Shown here: in pieces, positions 16,701 through 23,904 of the stretch
Position numbering within the stretch: position 1 is the first letter of the stretch
How the letters are laid out: the number at the start of each line of letters is the position of its first letter
NCBI RefSeq assembly: GCF_050717635.1
Contig: NZ_JBOITO010000013.1
Span: 558,001 to 622,000 of the forward strand
Source of the DNA: Clostridium_AD sp050717635
GTDB lineage: Bacteria > Bacillota > Clostridia > Clostridiales > Clostridiaceae
Reading direction: 5' to 3'
DNA length: 64,000 bases
The notes under the pieces: model-generated
What the model was told of the DNA's origin: nothing
The model's database searches: none
Seen by the model: only the letters and a program-made list of their open reading frames with translations
Translations under genes and position numbers: made by a program

Positions 16701-18215
16701 CCTCTGCATTTATAATTTCAAGTCGCTCCCTATATGGGGGCGTGGATTGAAATTAAAGACTTCAAGTAAAATTCCACACAACTTTTGAGTCGCTCCCTAT
16801 ATGGGGGCGTGGATTGAAATTTCTATAGATACTTTTTTCCATGTATCTGTTATGTCGCTCCCTATATGGGGGCGTGGATTGAAATTTCAAAAATTAACGA
16901 TACAATAACTTTATAAGTTGTCGCTCCCTATATGGGGGCGTGGATTGAAATCGTTAAATATAGGCTTTAAAGAGTTGTTCCATAAGGTCGCTCCCTATAT
17001 GGGGGCGTGGATTGAAATCAAGATATAGAGTTATTTGAAAAAACTATACCATGTCGCTCCCTATATGGGGGCGTGGATTGAAATTCATCCTGGCTTGTAA
17101 TAGCTGATCTGTATTTATAGTCGCTCCCTATATGGGGGCGTGGATTGAAATTTTTCTTTGTCTTTCCGCAGATGCAATAAGTTTGTCGTCGCTCCCTATA
17201 TGGGGGCGTGGATTGAAATTTTGCTGTTATACAAGTTTATCAAAATTATCACCTGTCGCTCCCTATATGGGGGCGTGGATTGAAATTCTTTGTAATGCTC
17301 TATACTGTTCTTCGCTTATTTGTCGCTCCCTATATGGGGGCGTGGATTGAAATTGCCCACTGGCGAAGTGAACCATGTTTTGACTTGTCGCTCCCTATAT
17401 GGGGGCGTGGATTGAAATCTCTTCATTAAATGCCATTGTATATAATTTCATAGTCGCTCCCTATATGGGGGCGTGGATTGAAATCTTGAATAAATAACCT
17501 GATATAAAAAAGAATATAGGGTCGCTCCCTATATGGGGGCGTGGATTGAAATTCTCGACATGATACGCTTCAAATCTGTTGTCGATGTCGCTCCCTATAT
17601 GGGGGCGTGGATTGAAATGAACGTTACCATTTCATTCAATTTTACCATTGTAGTCGCTCCCTATATGGGGGCGTGGATTGAAATCATTTATCTTAGTAGC
17701 TCCACCGTTTTCTATTGCAGTCGCTCCCTATATGGGGGCGTGGATTGAAATTTATTTCATATTGTTTGGTTTGTTCAGCTCTTTTGGTCGCTCCCTATAT
17801 GGGGGCGTGGATTGAAATAAAATGGTATTAAAATATCTCTGATGGTAATGGATGTCGCTCCCTATATGGGGGCGTGGATTGAAATCTTTGTTTTAAGGTA
17901 CAATCATAAGCCCCTACCGTCGCTCCCTATATGGGGGCGTGGATTGAAATTACTTTGTTCATATTGAGTTGACCACTTACAATGTCGCTCCCTATATGGG
18001 GGCGTGGATTGAAATTTTCTACGGGATAAGAGTTTGAACGTCTCGGGGCTGTCGCTCCCTATATGGGGGCGTGGATTGAAATAAGAAGGGGGGATGTTAA
18101 CCTTTTATGCTCATGCGGTCGATCCCTATATGGGGGCGTGGATTGAAATATTTTATCCATTGTATTATATTTTTTTAAAATTGGTCGCTCCCTATATGGG
18201 AGCGTGGATTGAAAT
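13727..18215 (+). CRISPR. Type I-C CRISPR array, 68 repeats and 67 spacers
   Basis: The 32-base repeat starts GTCGCTCC and ends ATTGAAAT, with an internal CGCTCCC/GGGGGCG stem typical of type I-C. I listed 68 repeat starts from 13727 to 18184, with periods of 65-69 bases and spacers of mostly 33-36. All repeats appear identical except the last two. Repeat 67 (18118) has CGATCCC instead of CGCTCCC. Repeat 68 (18184) has GGGAGCG instead of GGGGGCG. The decay lies at the far end, so the leader is next to cas2 and transcription is rightwards. No spacer duplicates or matches to the rest of the window were noticed by eye. Confidence 0.98.
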
Positions 18216-18275
18216 CACCGGATAGAAGGTGAGTAGCAATTAGCAGCTAGTAAATAGCTTCCGCTTCGTTCTAAC

Positions 18276-18343
18276 CAGTATATGGAAACTAAGCGGATAG
18301 CTATGTAAAGATGGAACATCTGATGCTAGTGCCACCTTAATTA
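18276..18343. repeat. 68-bp direct repeat, copy 1
   Basis: It contains TAAGCGGATAGCTATG and AAGATGGAACAT-TGATGC-AGTGC-ACCTTAA and matches 19720-19787 at 58 of 68 positions in the same orientation. It flanks the orphan membrane protein gene on the left. The origin is unknown. Confidence 0.65.
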
Positions 18344-18539
18344 CTGCATAGCACCCTCATAGTAAAAGTGAAGACGCATTCACTGTCAGTAATGCTACAC
18401 TTCGGGTTCAATCATATATAGTTATAATTTTCTTGCATTTAAATTCCAAACAAATAATTTCTTCTTGCTATAAATATTTATTTCACATCTAATATTACAT
18501 TTTGGACTAGTTCACAGGCTTATCATTCATGTGATTTCA

Positions 18540-18665
18540 TATATTGGGTTGCAGGTGCGACACCGTTATAGAAATTGGTAACGCAGTAGACAATTTCTGT
18601 TTACTAACTATGAGGGATATAAATTGGATTATCGTCAAGAGAAAGGTTAAGACCGACTAGCTTTT
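18540..18665 (+). other. Structured non-coding segment, possible group II intron 5' remnant
   Basis: The segment has a GTGCGAC at about 18554, a run of short complementary pieces (GAAATTG/CAATTTC) and GAGAAAGGTTAAGACCGACTAG near its end. Group II introns start GUGYG and have similar domain I text, but no reverse transcriptase gene or domain V hairpin was seen. It is at most a fragment. Confidence 0.2.
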
Positions 18666-18859
18666 ATATTAACTATTACCAAGAAGAAATTGAGTATTGA
18701 TTTTTGATGTTTAAAAAACAATAAAAATTTATTACAATTAATTAAAGATATGTTATAATATATAATATATTTTATTAATTGTGGTTTAAGTATTTGAGAC
18801 TATAGATGTACCAATGGAAAATTAAATATAAGATGCACAAAGAAGGAGGGAGAATCTTT

Positions 18860-19297
18860 TTGGAAAATAGAAAAAGGCTTAAAATATTTTTATGTATACT
18901 AATTGTTATATTTTTTTTATATCATTTTAGAGAACTAAACATAAATAAGTTAGTAAATTTTAGTTCTATTAGTTCCTCCGACTCATTAAAAGTGGTGATT
19001 TTAAAAAGGAATACATTTTTGGGTGAAATAGTTAAACAAAAAGAAATAACTAATAGACTAGAATGTATCAAATTTATCGATGATTTGAAAACTTATAAAT
19101 TAAGAAGGGCTTTTATTAAAAAAGGGAGTGATGACGTTACTCAATATTTTATAGGCGTGAAAGTTAACGGCAATAATATTATTAATTTAACAGTTAAAGG
19201 TGATAATTACATTCACGTTAACAGAAGTATTTATACTGATTATAAAATATTAAAGACCACATATAATACAGATTTGCTAGAAAAGTTATTAAATTAA
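18860..19297 (+). CDS. Membrane-anchored protein of unknown function
   Basis: The start is placed at TTG 18860, nine bases after AAGGAGGG; the upstream ATG 18806 has no ribosome site. The 145-residue product has an N-terminal anchor (RLKIFLCILIVIFFLYHF, about residues 5-22). Its extracytoplasmic part is beta-rich (LKVVILKRNTFLGEIV, YFIGVKVNGNNIINLTVKGDNYIHVN). No family is recognised. It stands alone between two copies of a 68-base repeat, which hints that it arrived with mobile DNA. Confidence 0.6.
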   Translation: MENRKRLKIFLCILIVIFFLYHFRELNINKLVNFSSISSSDSLKVVILKRNTFLGEIVKQKEITNRLECIKFIDDLKTYKLRRAFIKKGSDDVTQYFIGVKVNGNNIINLTVKGDNYIHVNRSIYTDYKILKTTYNTDLLEKLLN

Positions 19298-19364
19298 AAA
19301 TAGAATGAGTCTGTTCTATTAATAGTACAAGGTATGCTGTAATATGGATATGTGCTAATTTTTT

Positions 19365-19405
19365 GTGATTGCACAGGTGTGCAATATGTTCATATCACAC
19401 GTTTT
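19365..19405 (+). terminator. Possible terminator after the orphan membrane protein gene
   Basis: TTGCACA-GG-TGTGCAA forms a perfect small hairpin, nested in GTGAT...ATCAC, and GTTTTTCTC follows. It lies 70 bases after the gene, so its role is uncertain. Confidence 0.35.
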
Positions 19406-19499
19406 TCTCACACTTAGTATATATAATCCGGAAATGTTTGCGAGACTGCCTATTTTAGTTAAGCAAGAAGAAACTGTTTGCAGTTTCTTCTTGGGTTAG

Positions 19500-19660
19500 G
19501 TCCAAAGGTTACTTCTTTAGACATTTCGTCACAGACCAGTTCAATTTTGTTTCACACTCTCCTAAGAAAGCAATTTCTTTTTCTGGACCTGCAATGAATC
19601 TTCTATCTACACTAAGCCCAACTATCTCGGTGTAAAACTTTATAATTTTATTCTTTTTTT
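19500..19660 (-). pseudogene. Relic of a VOC (glyoxalase-like) gene
   Basis: The DNA from about 19500 to 19645 is a diverged copy of the middle part of the VOC gene at 21856-22221 and lies on the same strand; the best stretch is GAAAGCAATTTCTTTTTCTGG. Single-base losses break its frame (for example AATTTTGTTTC against AATTTTTGTTTC). The segment encoding the first dozen residues is deleted, joining to TTTTATTC of the former leader. Confidence 0.8.
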
Positions 19661-19898
19661 ACCTGAATTTGTACAACTCCACTTCATTCTATTCATTTAT
19701 TATAATCGCATCATCCATTCAGCATATGGGAATTAAGCGGGTAGCTATGCGAAGATGGAACATATGATGCGAGTGCTACCTTAACTATAGTAAGGACTAT
19801 AAGCGTTAGATAACGTATTAAATAACATATATGATTTAGAGTGAGTTTTAGAGGCTAAAAAATATATGTTATTAAATTCTCAAAATGAGGTGTTTATT
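19661..19898. other. Leader region of dsdA
   Basis: This interval holds the second 68-base repeat and the immediate dsdA upstream sequence (TTTTAGAGGCTAAAAAATATATG and on). The latter is duplicated at 27567. No clear promoter could be fixed. Confidence 0.4.
19720..19787. repeat. 68-bp direct repeat, copy 2
   Basis: This is the same-orientation partner of 18276-18343 (58 of 68 identical), 1.44 kb away and just upstream of dsdA. Confidence 0.65.
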
Positions 19899-21278
19899 AT
19901 GAAAAATAAACTTGTTGCAGGTAATACTATACAGGAATGGACTTCAAGATTCCCATTAATAAATAATATAGTGAATTATGAAGAAGTATTTTGGGTAAAT
20001 CCTAAATATAATATTTTTGATGAAGCATTAAAAAATATTAATTTAACAGAAGATGATGCGAAAGACGCTGAAGAAAGATTAAATCGTTTTTCCTCCTTTA
20101 TAATGAAGCATTTCCCAGAAACAAAAGAAAAGAATGGCATAATAGAATCTCCTATAATAAGAATTCCCAATATGCAGGCAGCAATTTCAAAATTATTTGA
20201 TCAACAAATACCAGGTGATCTAATTTTAAAAATGGATAGTCATCTTGCAGTCGCAGGTTCAATTAAAGCTAGAGGTGGAATATATGAAGTATTAAAACAT
20301 ACTGAGGACATTGCTTTGGAAAATAATTTAATAACACTAGTAGATGATTATTCAAAATTAGCACAGGATGAATACAGAACATTCTTCAATAAGTATACTA
20401 TTCAAGTAGGTTCTACAGGAAACCTAGGATTAAGTATTGGTATAATGGGTGCGAAAATAGGGTATAAAGTAATAGTTCATATGTCTTCAGATGCAAAACA
20501 GTGGAAGAAAAATCTTTTAAGAAGTAAGGGTGTTACTGTTGTTGAATATGCTTCAGATTATAGTGAAGCAGTAAAAGAAGGTAGAAAATTATCTGATGAA
20601 GATCCAAGGAGTTATTTTGTAGATGACGAAAATTCCGAAAATTTATTTTTGGGTTATAGTGTTGCTGCAGCAAGACTTAAAAAACAATTAGAGGATATGA
20701 ATATAGTAATTAATTCAGCTAACCCAATGTTTATATATCTACCATGCGGGGTTGGCGGTGGTCCTGGTGGAGTTGCTTTTGGATTGAAACTGATATTCAA
20801 AGATAATGTCCATTGCTTTTTTGCGGAACCAACTCATTCTCCATGTATGCTTTTAGGTATGATGACAGAAAAAAATGAAGAAGTATGTGTTCAAGATTTT
20901 GGAATCGATAATGTTACTGCAGCTGATGGATTAGCGGTCGGAAGAGCTTCTGGTTTTGTGGGAAACACTTTAAAAGAATTATTGAGTGGTATTTATACAG
21001 TTCAGGATGAAAAAATACACGCCCTATTATGTACTTTAGCTGATACTGAAAAAATTTATTTGGAACCTTCAGCTTGTGCTGGGTTTCCTGGAATTGTAGA
21101 GCTGTTTAAAAATGAAGCTAATTTAGAATACCTAAAGAAAAATAATTTAACTAATAAAATGTCAAATGCAGTACATATAATTTGGGCTACAGGTGGAAGC
21201 CTTGTACCAAAAGAATCTATGGATGAATATTATAGGCTAGGATTAGAAGCTTTAAAAAATTATAACGCTGTGATATAG
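19899..21278 (+). CDS. dsdA: D-serine dehydratase (D-serine ammonia-lyase)
   Basis: The PLP enzyme converts D-serine to pyruvate and ammonia. ATG 19899 is preferred, because GAGGTG precedes it and the same start is kept in the relic at 27567-27709. The 459-residue product has the PLP lysine in GSIKARGGIYEVL (about residue 122), the STGNLGLSIG loop, the glycine-rich CGVGGGPGGVAFG phosphate loop and GLAVGRASGFVG, all characteristic of DsdA. A thioesterase gene follows on the same strand. It may serve growth on D-serine or its detoxification. Confidence 0.93.
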   Translation: MKNKLVAGNTIQEWTSRFPLINNIVNYEEVFWVNPKYNIFDEALKNINLTEDDAKDAEERLNRFSSFIMKHFPETKEKNGIIESPIIRIPNMQAAISKLFDQQIPGDLILKMDSHLAVAGSIKARGGIYEVLKHTEDIALENNLITLVDDYSKLAQDEYRTFFNKYTIQVGSTGNLGLSIGIMGAKIGYKVIVHMSSDAKQWKKNLLRSKGVTVVEYASDYSEAVKEGRKLSDEDPRSYFVDDENSENLFLGYSVAAARLKKQLEDMNIVINSANPMFIYLPCGVGGGPGGVAFGLKLIFKDNVHCFFAEPTHSPCMLLGMMTEKNEEVCVQDFGIDNVTAADGLAVGRASGFVGNTLKELLSGIYTVQDEKIHALLCTLADTEKIYLEPSACAGFPGIVELFKNEANLEYLKKNNLTNKMSNAVHIIWATGGSLVPKESMDEYYRLGLEALKNYNAVI

Positions 21279-21312
21279 TTGCTTAAATAACATTATGGAA
21301 GAAGGTTTTAAA

Positions 21313-21726
21313 ATGTATATAAGTGAAAATACACTAGTTGTTCGGTATGCGGAAACGGATAAGATGAGTATAGTTTATCACTCTAACTATCTAGTGTACT
21401 TTGAAGTTGGCAGAACAGAATTTATAAAGAAAATTGGCATGAGTTATTCGGATATGGAGAAAATTGGAATAATGATGCCGGTGCTTGAAAGCAACTGTAA
21501 ATATATTCAAGGGGCAAGATATGACGATAAATTAATAATTAAAACATGGATAGAAGAATTAACTCCAGTAAAGGTAATCTTTAATTATTTAGTTGTTAGG
21601 GAAAAAGATGGTATAGAAATTACTAAAGGGAGTACAAAACATGCCTTCGTTGATAATGATTTTAAGATAGTTAATTTGAAAAAAAAGCATCCCGATACAT
21701 TCGAAAAGTTGAAATTATTGGTATAA
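21313..21726 (+). CDS. Hot-dog fold acyl-CoA thioesterase (YbgC/4-HBT family)
   Basis: ATG 21313 is preferred over ATG 21295, because GAAGAAGG lies before it. The 137-residue product carries the family signature RYAETDKMSIVYHSNYLVYFEVGRTEF (about residues 10-36). This includes the aspartate and the YHSNY segment of the 4-hydroxybenzoyl-CoA thioesterase group. It hydrolyses acyl-CoA; the natural substrate is unknown. It follows dsdA by 34 bases and is likely cotranscribed. Confidence 0.85.
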   Translation: MYISENTLVVRYAETDKMSIVYHSNYLVYFEVGRTEFIKKIGMSYSDMEKIGIMMPVLESNCKYIQGARYDDKLIIKTWIEELTPVKVIFNYLVVREKDGIEITKGSTKHAFVDNDFKIVNLKKKHPDTFEKLKLLV

Positions 21727-21802
21727 AATTTCAGGTATTTTATTAGCTTTTTTTTACATGAATATTAAAAACCTAGGGGTATTTGAGAGGTGACTAATAA
21801 AA

Positions 21803-21828
21803 ATAAGGATACCAAATGGTATCCTTAT
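21803..21828 (-). terminator. Terminator of the VOC gene
   Basis: ATAAGGATACC and GGTATCCTTAT pair perfectly around AAAT. On the minus strand the stem is followed by TTTTTATT, so it serves the leftward VOC gene. It may also stop the dsdA transcript from the other side. Confidence 0.85.
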
Positions 21829-21855
21829 AGTGACTTTTGTTTTATACTTTTTATG

Positions 21856-22221
21856 TTATAGAATATTTTCTACAAACTGAATTTTTAATCCATTTGGATC
21901 TAATATGTAGAAAAATTTGGTGTGTGGATTAGGTTGAAATGGACCATCTTGAATATCTATACCTTCCGCCTTAACAAAAGCTATCATTTCGTCCACTGAA
22001 TTTACCTCAAATCCAAGTGAAATGTCTTGCCCAAAGCTTACTTCCTTAGATATTTTATCACATACTAGTTCAATTTTTGTTTCACCCTCTCCCAAGAAAG
22101 CAATTTCTTTTTCTGGCCCTGCATTGAATCTTCTACCTGCACTAAGCCCAACTATATCGGTGTAAAACTTTAAACTTTCCTCTAAATTTTTAACTTTTAA
22201 CGTGCTCCAACAAAATTTCAT
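21856..22221 (-). CDS. VOC family protein (glyoxalase/bleomycin-resistance fold)
   Basis: This 121-residue protein begins MKFCWSTLKVKNLEESLKFYTDIVGL, the usual first beta-alpha-beta unit of VOC proteins. It ends HTKFFYILDPNGLKIQFVENIL, with the typical DPNG turn and a metal-ligand-type glutamate. A GGAGGAAT site precedes ATG 22221. The reaction cannot be told; VOC members include lyases, dioxygenases and antibiotic-binding proteins. It is convergent to the thioesterase gene. A decayed copy lies at 19500. Confidence 0.85.
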   Translation of the reverse strand: MKFCWSTLKVKNLEESLKFYTDIVGLSAGRRFNAGPEKEIAFLGEGETKIELVCDKISKEVSFGQDISLGFEVNSVDEMIAFVKAEGIDIQDGPFQPNPHTKFFYILDPNGLKIQFVENIL

Positions 22222-22459
22222 GATTTTATTCCTCCTTATAAATTATTTAGTTTAGTTAATTGCATAAACTTGTAGTCAAGTTAGGATTATAAAATATTAT
22301 CAAAAGTTTAAGTTGTCATCTAATTTATAATACCTATAATGAAATTATATCAAATAACACAAAAGACACTTCCCTAAAATGCATAAGGAGATGCCTAAAG
22401 TATACAATAATAGTATATATAGTTTTACAACCATTGTCAATATTGATATAATTATTCCA

Positions 22460-22487
22460 TTGCTTTGAGGCTACCTTATGGTATAAT
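22460..22487 (+). promoter_or_regulatory. Promoter of the MobA-HTH gene
   Basis: TTGCTT, a 16-base spacer and TATAAT (22482-22487) make a reasonable sigma-A promoter. A long structured leader begins at the expected start point. Confidence 0.6.
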
Positions 22488-22489
22488 AT

Positions 22490-22590
22490 GCATTACAATA
22501 CACAGCAGACTCTACAGCCTTAACTTCTCTACCAATAATTGGTTGTAATGCTGCGCCCAGATATCGGGAGCATTGTCAGTTTGATTTTTA
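22490..22590 (+). ncRNA. Structured 5' leader, candidate riboswitch or attenuator
   Basis: GCATTACAA (22490-22498) pairs with TTGTAATGC (22543-22551), closing a domain of about 44 bases that holds a CCAAT-A-ATTGG hairpin. A second stem GC-CCC/GGG-GC with loop AGATATC follows at 22551-22572. The leader is about 155 bases and the gene it precedes handles a molybdopterin-type cofactor. It does not match the purine or Moco riboswitch consensus as I know them. Confidence 0.4.
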
Positions 22591-22646
22591 CTGTTAATAG
22601 TATAGAATATAATAAGATATCAAGAATATTTTAATGAGGTGATACC

Positions 22647-23573
22647 ATGAGGGAAGTTGGAGGAATAATTGCTGCTGCCAACAAATCTGTAGCTTATCCA
22701 ATGAAAAAGGTTGGTTCAATTTCTTTAATTCAAAGAATAGTACTTACATATAAAAAAGCTGGTATATGGCCTATTGTGGTAATTACAGGTTTTGAAGAAC
22801 CAGAAATAAAGTCAGATCTTGCACGAGAAGATGCTATTTTTATTATAAACAATGATTATGAGAATCCTCCACTTATCGATTCCTTCAAGATTGGACTTAA
22901 ATATCTTCTAGGTAAATGTAACAGAGTTTTATTAACACCTGTAAATGTGCCTATGTTTAATTATAAGACAGTGATAAAAATGATTGAAACAAAGGGTGAT
23001 ATTGTTATTCCATCATATAATATGCATGGGGGGCATCCTTTACTTATCGATAGTTTACATATTCCTTATATTCTTTCCTATGATGGTGAGAATGGACTTA
23101 AGGGGGCTATTAATTCCTTGGGCGAAGATATAACTTGGCTCAATGTGAATGATAAAGGAGTTACATGCTCAATTAACGATGAGGATGAACTTCAAGGACT
23201 CATACCTTCGCACAATGATAGTTTGTTTCAGCCTGATTTAATTATAAATATAAGGAAAGAGAAGGTTTTTCTTGATTCTAGATTAAGACTTCTTCTTGAG
23301 CTTATAGATGACAATGAATCTGTTAATGGCGCTTGTAAAAGGATGTCTTTATCCTTAAGTAAAGCTTGGGATATGATTAATGAACTTGAAAAAAACCTTG
23401 GGTATGAAATAGTTTTAAGAAGACGAGGAGGCGCAAAAGAAGGGAGAACACGACTTAGCCATGAGGGTAGAGAATTTATGGAGAATTATGATAAGTTCTA
23501 CAGTGCGGTAACCAAGTATACTTGGGAGCAATTTAAAAAGTATTTTGAAGACAAAACACCCAATGATAAATAG
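22647..23573 (+). CDS. MobA-like nucleotidyltransferase fused to a LysR/ModE-type winged HTH
   Basis: Residues 1 to about 195 resemble MobA/MocA nucleotidyltransferases, which join CTP or GTP to molybdopterin (GGIIAAANKS start, FIINNDYENPPLIDSFKIGL, VLLTPVNVPMF, and GGHPLLI in the place of the usual GHP motif). Residues about 205-290 are a DNA-binding domain like ModE/LysR N-termini (RLLLELIDDNESVNGACKRMSLSLSKAWDMI, RRRGGAKEGRTRLSHEG). The usual GGxSxRMG loop is altered to AAANKSVAYPMKK. It lies just upstream of the Mo-hydroxylase operon and may both supply the cofactor and control the genes. Confidence 0.8.
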   Translation: MREVGGIIAAANKSVAYPMKKVGSISLIQRIVLTYKKAGIWPIVVITGFEEPEIKSDLAREDAIFIINNDYENPPLIDSFKIGLKYLLGKCNRVLLTPVNVPMFNYKTVIKMIETKGDIVIPSYNMHGGHPLLIDSLHIPYILSYDGENGLKGAINSLGEDITWLNVNDKGVTCSINDEDELQGLIPSHNDSLFQPDLIINIRKEKVFLDSRLRLLLELIDDNESVNGACKRMSLSLSKAWDMINELEKNLGYEIVLRRRGGAKEGRTRLSHEGREFMENYDKFYSAVTKYTWEQFKKYFEDKTPNDK

Positions 23574-23584
23574 TATGATGTAAA

Positions 23585-23614
23585 AAATGTAAATCTTGTG
23601 ATTTGCATTTTTTT
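23585..23614 (+). terminator. Terminator after the MobA-HTH gene
   Basis: AAATGTAAATC pairs with GATTTGCATTT (one T-G pair) and is followed by a T-run. Confidence 0.85.
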
Positions 23615-23904
23615 ATATTGCTGCACTAGCGGCGATGATTAGCTTCGCAGATAAAGATTTAATGATATTACAGAAGGAAATTCTCCTATTTATAGAAGTG
23701 CTTTTTCAAGTGTTTTTTAAGAAGTATTTGAAATTTGGAAAACGATATCATATAATTGAGCTAAGAAACACATGATAATGATAGCATATAATTTTATTAT
23801 TCGAAATTAAGAAGCATCATTTTATAATCTTCGATCAAAAAGAGATTTAAGAAAAGAAGTCATGCAAATGCATTTGAAAACGTAGCAAATACGAGGAGGA
23901 TATT
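23615..23904 (+). promoter_or_regulatory. Promoter and leader of the Mo-hydroxylase operon
   Basis: TTGAAA (23728-23733), 17 bases and TATAAT (23751-23756) form a near-consensus promoter, leaving a leader of about 140 bases. The upstream part (23640-23770) contains an open frame of about 45 codons without a start, of unknown meaning. GAGGAGG precedes the first gene. Confidence 0.7.

Larger units (their letters stand above)
18216..18859. other. Gene-free stretch after the array
   Basis: No gene is supported between the array and 18860. It contains one copy of a 68-base repeat (18276-18343) and a GC-richer, structured-looking stretch at 18540-18665. It ends in an AT-rich promoter-like region (ATATAATATATTTT at about 18760) in front of the next gene. 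Confidence 0.5.

Noticed and set aside
14049..17748. Open frames with repeated SLPIWGRGLK / VAPYMGAWIEI peptides
   Set aside because: They lie inside the CRISPR array. The repeat has no stops in those frames and the period is often a multiple of three, so the peptides only mirror the repeat.
13727..18215. Self-targeting spacers against this window
   Set aside because: No match was noticed by eye; without a search this is not evidence of absence, so no claim is made.
18540..18665. A functional group II intron
   Set aside because: There is a GTGCG start-like piece, but no reverse transcriptase and no domain V hairpin within the available space.
22490..22590. Purine or Moco riboswitch before the MobA-HTH gene
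   Set aside because: The known core sequences of these classes were not seen, so only a generic structured leader is reported.
23640..23770. 45-codon open stretch before the Mo-hydroxylase operon
   Set aside because: It has no suitable start or ribosome site, overlaps the promoter and shows no family pattern.
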